DNA of 64,000 nt from assembly GCA_963573305.1 (NCBI GenBank), contig OY754333.1, forward strand, positions 20,457,013 through 20,521,012. The letters are read 5' to 3'. Positions 32,400 to 42,990 of the stretch are shown here, piece by piece (within the stretch, counting starts at the first letter, position 1; every line of letters begins with the position of its first letter). The notes under the pieces were generated by a model. That model was not told the origin of the DNA. It did not search any database and worked only from the letters and a program-made list of their open reading frames with translations. The stretch comes from Pyrrhosoma nymphula (taxonomy: Eukaryota > Arthropoda > Insecta > Odonata > Coenagrionidae). The translations under genes and the position numbers were made by a program.

Positions 32400-32844
32400 A
32401 ATGTCCTTTTATCCTACACCATGCACTATCTAGCCGAATTCTTCCCGATGACACAAGTGTACTCTGCCAAAAGGTCACGATATACGAGGAGTGCGAATGA
32501 CATCTCCCTCTAACCATCAAGTCGATCCCGCGAACGGAATCCTGAAACCCTATTCCCTCTCCGAGAGGACCGACATTTCGGGCCGGCTACAATAAGCTTC
32601 CCACAATTGGGTGCCTTCAAGAGGGACACATGACTCCGCCATACAGATCTCAAGAGGCCGATACCATTTACGTCCCATTATTGAATCCAGGCGCGTCCTT
32701 GAACTGAGCGGACGAGGTGAGAATCGAAGTCCCCCCCAGGCTATATGCATGTATTAGCGGATCGGACGGTAGCGTCATTCGGTACGGCTCTTTAGCGCTC
32801 AAATTACATTATCACATTTTGATATAAATGTGTCGTTTCAACGT
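32400..32844. other. No gene; moderately GC-rich stretch
   Basis: The region 32520-32770 is richer in GC and includes a minus ORF (32550-32750) without a known domain. It may be a diverged SINE/retroposon, but no diagnostic box is clear. Confidence 0.35.
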
Positions 32845-33010
32845 ATCGTAGCACAGATGATGGAAGGACTAGGTTGGAAGCAGCGAGAAACTCGGGAGGC
32901 TACACGATAGGCTAAAATTGCCTGAACAATTCAGATCAGGCTAGCTTCAGTATGACACGGGGATGTAATTTTGATCCCGCACTATATTTATAGAGCTGGT
33001 AGAAGCGATG
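32845..33010 (+). pseudogene. Decayed CR1/Jockey-like LINE fragment
   Basis: GLGWKQRETREA, then ILIPHYIYRAGRSD, corresponds to the LGWEPLETRRLRA and ILLEPHYISRSDRND blocks of the LINE at 63.7-63.9 kb, with the same spacing but internal stops. Confidence 0.58.
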
Positions 33011-33099
33011 TAATAATGCATACATATGCACATACCCATCACGCCATTCCCTTTGGGGGTATGCAGATTCAAAGAAATTAGTCGTTGCCGTTAGGCCTA

Positions 33100-33960
33100 G
33101 AAAACTGCATCTCTTTTAATAATTTTCTCCATACTTCCGTATCTTTGCATACCCATTTCACTTCTATTACACTCATGTATTGCTTCATACATGCTCTCCT
33201 ATGTGAGAAGAACGTATCTACAGCAGTATAAGTAATGAAAATAAAATAAAAGAATCACCACTGCCGTAATCTTAATAGGGGAACGGGAGGTGAGGGATGC
33301 AGGTCATAATATAAGGTGCACAAAATAGGAAATGCGTTAGCTGCATCACTCAAAAAGCAAACGAAGAGAAATAACACACTAATAATCACACCCTTATAGT
33401 TGTAGCAAAACTTGGTGACACTCGCTCGTACATAAAATGACGTCCGCGAGAGGGAGAATTCAAGAGAGGAGGGATAAAGAAGGTGCTTAGGTCCTCTCTA
33501 AAAGTCCTCAACGCATGGTTCATCCTCAATGACTTTATACTCCTCACTGGCGATTGTCACCAAGTTTCGCTATACCTATACCAACAATTCCCTCAAATAG
33601 AAGGTTTGAAAAGGGTGAAAAGTGAAATGCACTCTTTCAAACACTTCGGGTGTTTCATTAAACAGTGACCGTCGTGAATATCACTCACGCACACTCTCAA
33701 AGGGTTAAATGGCTTTCTCCTCTGAAAGTAATCCACCAATCACACAAATGCAAAATTAAAACAAAAGGAGAACAGTAAAATACACTATCAAAATCACTCA
33801 TTCAATTATATATTTTAACTTGCCTTCCTCACCTCCCGTACCCTATTAAGATTACGGCATTTGGGATTATTTTATTTTATTTCCAATGCTCTCCTATTCT
33901 TAAGACTCGTAATATTCCTTCTCTTTAAAGTCTCTTCCATCGCATCGCATTCACCCATGA
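33100..33960 (-). repeat. Dispersed repeat F, copy 2, split by a fold-back
   Basis: 33100-33190 and 33903-33960 align in order with 10250-10350 (TTGCTTCATAC..., then TCTTAAGACTCGTAATATTCC). Removing 33203-33907 restores the repeat, so copy 1 is the empty site. Confidence 0.6.
33191..33907. mobile_element. Fold-back insertion III
   Basis: A perfect 12-bp TSD, ATGCTCTCCTAT (33191-33202 and 33896-33907), flanks 693 bp. The insert has a unique left tail of about 34 bp, then inverted arms of about 58 bp (33237-33294 and 33828-33894) sharing GCCGTAATCTTAATAGGG and GGGAGGTGAGG. A second inner inverted pair (GCAAAACTTGGTGACACTCGC at about 33407, complement near 33548) ends in a GCGAAACTTGG-type motif. 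No recognisable gene. Confidence 0.78.
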
Positions 33961-33970
33961 ATTTCGCGGT

Positions 33971-34022
33971 AATGGTGGTGTGAAGATGGAATGACGGCCG
34001 ATTCCAACTTCACACCACCATT
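33971..34022. repeat. Strong 22-bp-arm hairpin
   Basis: AATGGTGGTGTGAAGATGGAAT and its complement, with one mismatch, are separated by 8 bp. No element context is visible. Confidence 0.7.
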
Positions 34023-34292
34023 GTGTTAACACATTTTGTGTGTCCTATCCTCTTTCTTTCACCTTCTGTTTGTACGAAATATTTATTATTTACGCCTGTG
34101 AGCGGTTTGAGTGAATGAATGAATGACTCCGTTATCCGTTAATGAATGTTATCCGACTCTGATTCATTCTCTAAACGTGGCCCAACCAACGAAGCACACT
34201 ACTTACACATATGTCCATTACTGGAGCATCCAACCCACATTATTCCCTGGCCCACTCATTCAGCAAATTGAGCATACTGTACCGTAATCCAT

Positions 34293-34771
34293 CCTACTTT
34301 TGCGGCAAATACTTCTCAGGTCCCACACTGAAGCCTAATATATGAGAGATGTAATGGATATATATGGTCATATATTCGCCATTTACGACCTATATATTTG
34401 CTCAAGATATGTTGAACTACCAATATATGTTACATATATGGGGGAAAATGTGGGTTAGAAACGTATGCTTCATCAAATGTTTTCCATATATCTATTATTT
34501 ATATATGACATTTAAAAGAAATTTTAACCATATTTTTCACTGTTATAGATAAAAATTTCGAAACGTACGTATTTTCTTTTTTATGGAAATGGGGAGATTA
34601 ATATACATAGATATAATATATTTCTTTAAAAACGCATAGATTTTTATAGTTACATATAAATTTGCAAACATAGGGTTGCAGAGTCGGTTAATAGATGGCG
34701 TTGACCACCGTTGTCGCAGATTAACTATATATTGTTGCCGCGCCTACTTCTGCGGCAAATACTTCTCAGGT
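34293..34771. repeat. 29-bp direct repeat flanking a 421-bp AT-rich segment
   Basis: The 29-bp repeat beginning CCTACTTTTGCGGCAAATAC (34293-34321) recurs at 34743-34771 with one difference. The intervening DNA is strongly AT-rich with several ATATAT motifs and has no ORF of note. Confidence 0.7.
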
Positions 34772-34861
34772 AACCCATTCCCACTGCATTTAGACTACAA
34801 TTTTGTGTGTATCCTGACGTGCAATCCACATTCATCCTCTCCCCCTTCACTTTCCTTCTTT

Positions 34862-35640
34862 ATAGGCATACTAGCTGAATTACCGGACGGTGATCGGGAT
34901 CATACTTCCTTCATAACTCATCATATATGAGGAGAAACGATAGAAAAAATTATAAAATTCATTCTTTCGGGTATTTGATAAAATAAATTTTAACTCTCTA
35001 TCTTGAGTGAAAGTAGTTTATAAAGCAAAAAAAATAAATCACTGCACAAAACCCAATGCTTAGCATTCCCTAATCAGTTTAACTAAGCAAAATGAATTTT
35101 AAATGCGTTAAAGACCAAAATCTGGCATTCCAGGAAATATGCTATTGTTGATTTCAAAGAAAAATGTGCATTTTTGCTGCTAAAAACGCGATTCTCAGGA
35201 AAATACGAATTTGAAAATATAATCGTCGGCCCCGGTGGCGATGGGGTAAAGTCCTCGCCTGCTAAACTGAGGGTCGCGGGTTCGAGTCCCGCTTGAGTGG
35301 ATTTTTCACCACTCAGGACATTGTGGTGTTTGTGTTCGTCCATTGTTACATGTTTACACACCCGATGTAAAAGGCCGTTCGTGTTGTTTTCGGGGATGTG
35401 GAAATAAATAAAAATTGATTGAAATCATTATAAACGCCATTCTTTCAGCCGTTTGATAAAAAAATCCCCACCCTCTATCTTGATCGGAAGTAATTTTAAA
35501 AAGCAAAAAATGAAACCAATGCACAATACCCAATACGTAGCGTATACCACCGAAGAGCCCCTTTTTGGGACCTTTTGGGGCCGTGAGATCTTTTTAAATA
35601 AAACGGTGTCAAAGTCTATTAATCTCGGGCAGGCAGACTG
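34862..35640 (-). repeat. Dispersed repeat G, copy 2 (inverted), with a SINE inside
   Basis: The reverse complement of 11520-13150 without its PLE. The G copies interrupt each other's alignment at different points, here by the SINE at 35224-35412. Confidence 0.75.
35224..35412 (+). mobile_element. tRNA-derived SINE
   Basis: The head is tRNA-like: A-box GTGGCGATGGGGT at about 35235, B-box GGTTCGAGTCC at 35279-35289, with a tRNA-like spacing. A non-tRNA body of about 110 bp ends in an AAATAAATAAAA tail. It lies in the middle of repeat G, whose other copy lacks it. The TSD is blurred by the A-rich tail. Confidence 0.75.
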
Positions 35641-35644
35641 ATAT

Positions 35645-35972
35645 AACAACATCCATTTTTATATACAGGGTGTGTTCAGGAGGAAAGTTCAATACATCTG
35701 GAGGAGGTTGGGGAAGTGATTTTAAGCATTTTTTGCCCTGTAAACATGGGGTCGCATCTCCTTAGTTACCGAGCTATGGCAGCGCTGACATTTTGTCGCA
35801 AGTATTCTGCAGTTACCATGAAAACCCCCAAAAGCAGATACTTAAGAAGAAAAACAGGTTTAAGGTGCACTAAAAGTTTGTACCTTTCTTTTTCTGCCAA
35901 AATTGACGCATACTGCTCACATTTTCTAAAATGGTAACAGAAACTGTCAAAATGTTTCTTCTTCAGAAAATT
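35645..35972. other. Unclassified sequence beginning TACAGGGTGTG
   Basis: This segment starts with a TACAGGGTGT motif, common at the termini of several arthropod DNA elements, and is the target into which the full-length LINE inserted. It probably continues beyond 39310. No ORF domain is recognised. Confidence 0.3.
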
Positions 35973-36057
35973 ATTTTTTAGAATTCATTCATTCATTACA
36001 GTAATCTACCGGTTAGAGGTAGGTTGTCATGAAAGTCAGAGAATATCCAACGAACTC

Positions 36058-38253
36058 TTACACGTGCTGTGCCCTTTCTACCTCTAGTATTTCTTTCTTC
36101 AACTCAGCATAAGTCCTACCTTTCTTCATCCCGTCCATAAAACCGATTCTCTTCCTTCCCCTTCCCCGCTTACCCAACATCCTTCCCTCTATCACGACCT
36201 TAAGCAAACCATCGTCCCTCATTACCCCTTCCAGCCACCTACCCTGCCTTCCCCTAATCTCATCTATAAGTTTCCTCTCCTCGCCCACCATGTCAAGCAC
36301 TTCCTCATTTGTCTTCCTTTCCGTCCAACGCACCTTTTCCATCCTCCTCCACACCCACATCTCGAAAGCCTTCAGCCTATTTTCGTCTTCCTTTCTCAAC
36401 GTCCACGTTTCCGCCCCATACAACGCCACACTCCATATCAAGCTCTTTACTAGCCTCTTTTTTACATTCTTACTTAAGGTCCCCGTCATCAGATCCCTTC
36501 TATTATTGAACGCTTCCTTCGCTAGCGCTATTCTCCTCCTAATGTCTTTGCTACTATGTCCTCTTTCTTCTAGCGTACTACCCAAGTAATTTAATTGTTC
36601 TACTTGCTCCAGTTTGTGACTTCCTACTCTTATCACCAGCTTCGCTTTCTTTGTCCTAGAGAATCTCATTACTTTTGTTTTCCTATTATTTATCTTCATT
36701 CCGTATTTCTCACACTGCTTTTCCAGTGCATCTACTAAAGTTTGCAATCCTTTCGATGACCGACTCACCAACGCCTGGTCGTCTGCGAATCTAACCGACT
36801 TTATCCACTGGCCTCCTACTTTCATTCCCACGTCTAGCTCATCCCATGCCTCTCTTACCATTTCCTCAGCATAGATGTTAAAAAGTAAAGGCGACAACGG
36901 GCACCCTTGCCGCACCCCGCGACCTATAACTGCCCACCCTGATTCACCGTCCGCTACCCTTACATTAGCCCTCTGCCCCATATATAAGTTTCGGATGAGT
37001 CTCCTATCACGCCAATATATTCCTATTTTCCCCAGTATCTGCATTAGTTTCTCCCAGTTTACTCTGTCAAACGCCTTTTCGAAATCTACAAAACAAGCGA
37101 AAAAATCCTGATTATGCTCTATGTTTCTATCTATAAGTGTCCTCATTACCGCAATCGCATCTCTGGTTCCCCTCCCCTTCCTAAACCCAAATTGGTCATC
37201 GCCTAAATAGCACTTTGCTCTGCTCTCCAACCTTCTATTTAGTATTCTAAGCAACACTTTTGCTGCGTGCGAAATTAAACTGATTGTTCTATACTCCTCG
37301 CATTCTGACGCTTTCTTCTTCTTCGGGATAAGTATTAATACTGTTTTCACGAAATCCTCTGGCCATACTCCTTCCTCGTAGATCCTGCGAATAAGTTCGA
37401 AAAACAATTTTCTCCCCCTACTACCTAGATTCTTCAGTAGCTCCGAAGGTAGGTTATCGGTTCCCACGGCTTTTCTACCCTTCATCTCTCTTAATGTCCT
37501 CTCTATTTCACTCTCAAGTAATTCTGGTCCGAGGCTATCCTTATCTATTGTTCCTTCATCCTCTAGATCTAGGCTAAGGGGTCTATTCTCGCTGTCATAT
37601 AGCTCCTCTACGTATTCTCTCCACCTTTCTTGGATATCTTCCTGTTCGATTAATATCTTTCCTGTTTTGTCCTTAACCTTTGGTATCGCTTGACCTCTCT
37701 TACCACCTGATAACATTTTCACCTTGGTGTACAAAGCACCCACTTCCCCCTCCTCCTGCATCTTTTCCATTTGCTCACATTGTCCCCTCCACCAGTTTTC
37801 TTTTGCCCGATTGGTCACTCGCCTGAGTTTATTATTCAATTCCTTGTACTTCCTCTTCCCTACGTCGGTGTTCACGTTTTTCCATATCCTTCTCTCCTCC
37901 ATTTTCTTTATCATTTCTTCTGTAACCCACTGCTTCTTAACCCTCTTCTTTTCCACCGTTCCTATTGTTTTCTCTGCCGCTCTTGCGATGCCTGTTTTTA
38001 TTCCCTCCCATCTCTTCTCTATGGTTCCCATCCGCTTCACTTCACCTATGTTCTTTTCTACTAGCTCTTGGTATTCCCTCCTTTTCAACCCTTTCAATGC
38101 TTCAAGGTTCCACCTCTTTATCTTCCTACCTTTACAAAGCCTTTTGAATCTAACTTCACACTTCATCATCACCAAGTTATGATCCGAGTCCGCATCCGCC
38201 CCTGGATAGCTACGAGAGTTTTTTACACTGTTCCTAAATCTCTGCCTCACCAT
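36058..38253 (-). CDS. LINE-A reverse transcriptase
   Basis: The 731-codon ORF makes cDNA from the element RNA at the nicked target. Residues 1-30 are the displaced end of the endonuclease (ending SDHNLVMM). A coiled, lysine-rich linker covers about 40-290. The RT core follows: VLILIPKKKK (about 305), the FGFRKGRGTRDAI region (about 355), FVDFEKAFD with the first catalytic Asp (about 388), GCPLSPLLFNIYAEEM (about 450), FADD with the catalytic pair (about 488) and YGMKINNRKTKVM. The post-RT part has LYGAETWTLRKEDENRL, FEMWVWRRM, TNEEVLDMVGEE and a basic GKRGRGRKRIG. All RT catalytic residues are present and I see no internal stop. The first ATG used here is only the first after the frameshift. 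Confidence 0.9.
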   Translation of the reverse strand: MVRQRFRNSVKNSRSYPGADADSDHNLVMMKCEVRFKRLCKGRKIKRWNLEALKGLKRREYQELVEKNIGEVKRMGTIEKRWEGIKTGIARAAEKTIGTVEKKRVKKQWVTEEMIKKMEERRIWKNVNTDVGKRKYKELNNKLRRVTNRAKENWWRGQCEQMEKMQEEGEVGALYTKVKMLSGGKRGQAIPKVKDKTGKILIEQEDIQERWREYVEELYDSENRPLSLDLEDEGTIDKDSLGPELLESEIERTLREMKGRKAVGTDNLPSELLKNLGSRGRKLFFELIRRIYEEGVWPEDFVKTVLILIPKKKKASECEEYRTISLISHAAKVLLRILNRRLESRAKCYLGDDQFGFRKGRGTRDAIAVMRTLIDRNIEHNQDFFACFVDFEKAFDRVNWEKLMQILGKIGIYWRDRRLIRNLYMGQRANVRVADGESGWAVIGRGVRQGCPLSPLLFNIYAEEMVREAWDELDVGMKVGGQWIKSVRFADDQALVSRSSKGLQTLVDALEKQCEKYGMKINNRKTKVMRFSRTKKAKLVIRVGSHKLEQVEQLNYLGSTLEERGHSSKDIRRRIALAKEAFNNRRDLMTGTLSKNVKKRLVKSLIWSVALYGAETWTLRKEDENRLKAFEMWVWRRMEKVRWTERKTNEEVLDMVGEERKLIDEIRGRQGRWLEGVMRDDGLLKVVIEGRMLGKRGRGRKRIGFMDGMKKGRTYAELKKEILEVERAQHV

Positions 38254-39119
38254 TATATAATCAATTTGGTATCACCCGGCATTTTCCATGTGTACCTACG
38301 TCTTGGGTGATGTTTAAACCAAGTGTTTGTCACTACTAATTTATTTCTTCTACAAAATTCAACTGCCTTTTCCCCGCGATCATTTCTTCTTCCAAGCCCA
38401 AACCCTCCTACTTCTAATCCGTCCCTCCCTTCTCCCACCACTGCATTCCAGTCACCCATCACTATCAGGTTTTTCTTCCCCGGCACTTCTCTAATTATTT
38501 CTTCTACTTGCTCGTACACCTCTTCCACCTCTTCCTCCCTATGGTTGCTCGTAGGCATGTATACCTGGACCAGTACGAAATTCGTTGGCCGTGCTTTTAT
38601 TTCTACCACTAGTATCCTGTCGTTCACCTGTTCAATGTTTACCACCCTCAGTCCCAACTTTGTGTTCAGTACCATGCCTACCCCCCGTTGACTCTCATCT
38701 CCCCCACTATAGATCACCCTGTAGTTATCACTCCAATAGTCCCCGCTATCCTTCCATCTAACCTCGCACAATCCCAAAGCATCTATTTTTCCTTTTTCCA
38801 TTTCCTGCTTAATATTTTCAAGCTTCCCGGCCCTCATCATGGTCCTTACGTTCCAAGTTCCTATTTTTACCACTGTTTTTCTCCTCCTCTTCCTCTTTTT
38901 CTTCTTCTTCTCCCTCTTTTCCCTTTTATCTTCTGTTGATGATTCTGATTCTGTGCAAGGATTTCGTGTGATGACGACCGCGGAGGCCTTGCCTCCCCCG
39001 CTGCCGGGCACGACACCCGCCCTAGTGGGCGGCGTCCCGTAGTTGCCAGGAATCAGATCTCTTTGAATGACTTTCATGTTCTGGGAGGAGATAGTTGAGA
39101 GGTATCCCACGCGACTCAA
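38253..39119 (-). CDS. LINE-A apurinic-like endonuclease domain
   Basis: The 288-codon ORF is the N-terminal part of the element's single polyprotein. After a low-complexity basic linker (residues about 60-85) it contains an exonuclease-endonuclease-phosphatase fold: KIGTWNVRTM, LCEVRW, GVGMVLN, VQVYMPT, the GDWNAVVG metal/catalytic block and YTWKMPGD near the end. These nucleases nick genomic DNA to prime reverse transcription. The ORF ends at a TAA created by a one-base frameshift near 38264. In the next frame the sequence continues QIDYIMVRQ, the conserved end of the fold, and later SDHN. The protein is therefore split from its RT half, which overlaps its final base. Without the shift the full protein would be about 1,020 residues. 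Confidence 0.88.
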   Translation of the reverse strand: MSRVGYLSTISSQNMKVIQRDLIPGNYGTPPTRAGVVPGSGGGKASAVVITRNPCTESESSTEDKREKREKKKKKRKRRRKTVVKIGTWNVRTMMRAGKLENIKQEMEKGKIDALGLCEVRWKDSGDYWSDNYRVIYSGGDESQRGVGMVLNTKLGLRVVNIEQVNDRILVVEIKARPTNFVLVQVYMPTSNHREEEVEEVYEQVEEIIREVPGKKNLIVMGDWNAVVGEGRDGLEVGGFGLGRRNDRGEKAVEFCRRNKLVVTNTWFKHHPRRRYTWKMPGDTKLII

Positions 39120-39297
39120 CGGTATTTTTAACGTGACACCATCACGGAACTACCTTTCGTCTGGCTCCTACCCTTCGACCTATCTGGCATGGGTGGCCCT
39201 ACCAGGAGCAATGTACTTGCTCCTGCCAGTCCAGCTCTAGGGGTCATTGGAACGCACAAGCCCTTCCACCACGTCAAGGTCGTAGTTCAAGGAAGAG
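39120..39297 (-). promoter_or_regulatory. LINE-A 5-prime UTR
   Basis: Non-coding segment between the TSD and the ORF start, richer in GC than the flanks. LINE 5-prime UTRs usually carry an internal promoter; that role is inferred from position only. Confidence 0.5.
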
Positions 39298-39309
39298 ATT
39301 TTTTAGAAT

Positions 39310-40840
39310 AACTTTTTTATTTTGAGATAAGTTTTCGAAAAAGTTAATAGAATCACAAAAATTGACAAATTTTATTTCATCCCCAAAATTGGTAAAATTT
39401 ATTTTTAGCGAAGATATGGTGCCGTTACATGAGCACCTTTTTTACGGCTCTCTTCCATTCATGGAACTGGCATTGAATTACCGAAAAAGACAATTACCTT
39501 CACCAATCTAAGCGTATGTACTTATTTTAAAATGTTTTGTAAAGAATAACCAACCAATGAAACCCAAATGGAGGTGTTTTTGTGAACCAAATTAAGCAAA
39601 CAATCAAGCAGCAGCTAAGATTTCAAGCGGAGATTATCCCCATGAATTAATTGTCGATCACTGGCGCTGAGATTCATTTTTTAAGAAGCTAATTGAAGTT
39701 ATAAAATCGTCTGAGGATGCTAAACTAATTGCATTATTAATTACTGGATATGTTGCCAATGTAATGAGAGTGAAAATGGAGGCAAGACTGAGCAGGTTCA
39801 TTGCACTTTGGTTCGTTCCGGCGAGACCTTCACAATGGCTCATGAGTTTACTAGTGCTGAATATGAAGATACCTTTTACTTCTGTAGGTTAGCGTTTGAA
39901 ATTCTGTCACCAAGTACCTATTAGTAAGTAGTTCTTGACGCGATATGTCCCGAATAAATAAATGGTTTTTCGTGTTTTCAACACCATAGTGACACAGGCT
40001 CATTTCCCTGCACTCGTATGTCTTACGAGCATTTGGTCCGATAGAGCAGAGTGAGCAATAGGAAATCGCCGTAGTCGATAGCGTAGTCCTATAGCAAGTT
40101 CAAGAAGAATAAGCATGATTCTAAGGATTTCGCCGACAAAAGTATAAAGAATATTGGTTAATGAATGCATGCATCCATTTCATATGCGGCGATTCCAACA
40201 TCCTCCACGGTGGGATCTTGCCAGACAGCTGGAGTTTTTAGAATAGTTGCATGACAATCGCCATTTTTACAGATACATGTCATTTACCAATGGAGCTCAG
40301 TTCCAAAGAGACGGTGGAAATACAGATTTAATTCTCATTTTGGTCAATAGAAAAAACCCCGTGCCGCTAACGAAAGCAGCTTTTAACAGTGGTTCTTAAT
40401 AAACGATTGATTTGGAATACTCAGCCAGCAGGTACTCTGTACAGTTATTTTATGATGATGTCTAACAAAAGAGGTGTACCTTCCATTTATTTGAAGCAGT
40501 TGACTTTACTGAAAGGGAATGTGTCGTTAGGTACGAGGCAGAACGTGTACCTTCTGAGAAAGTGAAAGTCATCGTTCTCTCGTCATAGTCAACTAACAAA
40601 ATGAACGGGTAGCTGGGCGTTTGATTGGTTTTAGTTGTGTTTAAAACTAATCTCCAAGTTATGCCGACATAAAATTATTAAGAGTGTTATCCCTACGGTT
40701 GAATAAAAGGCCTTGGGTACAACAGTAAAGTTCAAACATGGTAAGCATATCTACTTTGCATACTGAACGCAATAATCCCATTGAAACCATAATAAACCTA
40801 GATGAGCAACGCAAGGGGCTCACATTAAAACAAAAAAATT
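39310..40840. other. No feature recognised
   Basis: The minus ORF at 39658-39843 and the ORFs at 40659-41001 show no known domain. Confidence 0.4.
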
Positions 40841-40911
40841 GCATCGATGTTGTTGGATTAGTATTTGTAAATTTATTACAAATGTACAATAGGTGGTGGC
40901 GTATGGTGATG

Positions 40912-41635
40912 TTGAAGGTTGTTCGGGCTTCCCACCGGCTTACCCTCTCCATCTATGCCGACGTTTGGTTGTACGTGTCTTCCATCGTCCTCATGCCCTG
41001 ATGACGATAGACGACACGTGCATCGAAACTTCGGCAGCGATGGAGAGTTTAAGCTGGTCTGAGCGAGATAGTTCCCTAGTCATAATTGAGACCATATTAA
41101 AATTTTTTTTATTTTATCGTCTGTAAGAAGTATGAAATAAATATGATAATATTAATGGTGCAAAGATATAGTCATGTATGACCAAAATTCTCAGTAATTA
41201 ATTAAACAAAGCTACATAAGTCTCTAACTTGACTCATTTCTTCCCGCCGTACGGCTAAAAAGTCTTAAAAACAGCAGGTTTTTTTTCGATTCTGTAAACA
41301 TTACTGTGGTGAGTAATAAGTTATTTTTTATAAATAGTTGAGAAAACATGAAATCTACACACCGTTAGTTTTTTGACGAAATCTAAGTGCTAGAAGTTCC
41401 TAATGTGTTTAATATTCTCCAATCTGGAGCGCACAGCCATAATCTATCCCATGTAAAACGGCTTATATTTTGAGGCAAATCGCTCGAAAAGTAGTTCGGC
41501 AAGGGGTTGATATTTTGGTATAATTGGAAAGATTACAGTTTTTTCTTTAAAATGAGGCCAAATTCATCAAATTCTAGGTAAAGTCATTTTTCGCTCTAAC
41601 TACCTGAAGCCGGTGGGAAGCCCGTACAACCTTCA
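40912..41635. mobile_element. PLE palindrome with a MITE in one arm
   Basis: The left arm is 40912-40992. The right arm, from 41002, is broken by a MITE at 41048-41609 and resumes at 41610-41635 (CCGGTGGGAAGCCCG). The left arm keeps GGCTTCCCACCGGC and CTCTCCATC continuous, showing the pre-insertion state. The centre has CTGATGA (40998-41004) and GAAAC (41025-41029), a hammerhead-like pair. No convincing TSD was found. Confidence 0.72.
41048..41609. mobile_element. MITE family A, copy 4
   Basis: The inverted ends are TTTAAGCTGGTCTGAGCGAG and CGCTCTAACTACCTGAAG. Its limits are fixed independently because the opposite arm of the host palindrome lacks it. Confidence 0.82.
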
Positions 41636-41959
41636 GCATATATTGCATCTCTTTTCCTACTGTCCAAAATCTGCTCTTATTTCCTCCCTCTTAACCTCTT
41701 ATTTAGCATTCTCCCTTCTGCAGATGTCTCGCTCGTAACTTCCTCTCGGCAACATCTCCTTCAACCGCGTCCACTTCATCTCTTTCGAACTTCCTCACTT
41801 TCCCTGTCACGCCAGACATTTCCCTCCCCGGAGCTTATGAAAAATTAATGGGCAGAAAATGTGATGCAACCGGATATTTACGTTCACATAACTGCTCTTT
41901 TTCCTTGAAGTGACAGGTCCGGCCTGAGGTTTCAAAGCAACCGTGTATCCATCGTTTCA

Positions 41960-42340
41960 GTAATTTCCTCGCAAGCCTCTTCTTGACAATGCGATTTATA
42001 AATCATGCATAACCTATTTTACATTCCCCTCCTCACTAACAGTGGACCTATAATTACTATTACACCGTTCGTACAAATACTCCTGCCTAAAATGTACCTC
42101 GCTAATTAATAATATTTCTGTTTTCGTATGGACCCCAAATTGTTGTTGCGTACTCTTTTATAGCATGCACAATCGCACATTTCTTGATTTTCTTGATTAA
42201 TTACCTTAATGTTTCACAATACCCAATGTAGAGAGTTTGAAGGCTTTTCTCGCCACATCATCCATATGTGGTCCCAAATCGAGATTAGACATTAAGTTAA
42301 TGCCTAAATATTGCAGTGGTCAAACTTCAAAATTCTTCCT
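41960..42340 (-). pseudogene. Jockey/CR1-like RT C-terminal remnant
   Basis: The minus-strand translation gives QYLGINLMSNLDLGPHMDDV and ARKAFKLSTLGIV (the KYLGVxxxxxLxWxxHI...KA...LGFI block), then after a frame change KEYATTIWGPYENRN (the LEYAxxxWxPY block). Both are hallmarks of the LINE RT C-terminal region. Confidence 0.6.
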
Positions 42341-42699
42341 CTTTTAGATTTTATACTTTATTTTCCCTTGTTTTCTTCCTCTTCAATGTTATTTCGGAGA
42401 CGCACTTCATCATATTTCTCCCATTTTCCGATATTTTTCCTTCCATTACTTAGTATTTACATTCATTTGCGGAATTTTGAGTGTTATTTTGTGTTAAATG
42501 CATATTAAATGCTGTGAGTTTTCAGACAAGGATAGAATCCTAGTAATTTTTACGTTTTCTCAGACGGTGACCTCAGATTTTTATACTTTTTTTAATGTCC
42601 ACAATTAGCTGTCATCAAACCAAATACGGTTTACCGCAGCTCCCCTCCAAACTCCTCGTTACGTTGAATTCCTTCATAATTCTTGCTGTTTGAACGCTC
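42341..42699. other. No feature recognised
   Basis: Pyrimidine-rich. Nothing supported. Confidence 0.35.
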
Positions 42700-42990
42700 C
42701 TCATAATTTTACAGATATATGTTCCATCTTTAGCCTTCCTTAGTTATTCTTCCCATTAATTTCTCCTTACATAACTGCTTTCGAGAGGTCCTTGAGTCTC
42801 AAAATGTGTCCAATAAGTTGTTCTCTTCTTCTTCTCGGAGTTTTCATTGAAAATCTTTTCTCTCCAACTCTTCATAGGGCTTAATCGTTGGCGATTCTCC
42901 CTATATTCCTCAGGATTTTATCTTAATTATTCTTCTAAGCAACACATTTCCATTACTTTTAATCTTCTTTGTTCTGCAGCAGTTATAACT
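42700..42990 (-). pseudogene. LINE fragment, same family as 53.8-54.3 kb
   Basis: Shares TGTCCAATA-GTTC-TCTTCTTC and TTGGTGATT-like blocks, in order, with 53910-54060 on the same strand, which encodes recognisable LINE protein. Confidence 0.45.

Larger units (their letters stand above)
35973..39309 (-). mobile_element. Full-length LINE (family A) with 12-bp TSD
   Basis: A perfect ATTTTTTAGAAT duplication lies at 35973-35984 and 39298-39309. The 3,313-bp element reads on the minus strand: a 5-prime UTR of about 180 bp (39120-39297), an endonuclease/RT coding region (39119-36058), a 3-prime UTR of about 73 bp and a short (AATG)n tail ending at 35985. The microsatellite tail and compact EN-RT organisation resemble RTE-like LINEs, but I leave the clade open. 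It is the reference for at least eight truncated copies in the window. Confidence 0.92.

Noticed and set aside
36290..39042. Several plus-strand ORFs over the LINE
   Set aside because: Antisense shadows of the minus-strand endonuclease/RT coding region.
40837..41632. ATTGCATC as a TSD for the 40.9-kb palindrome
   Set aside because: Only 8 bp, imperfectly placed relative to the arms; could be chance.
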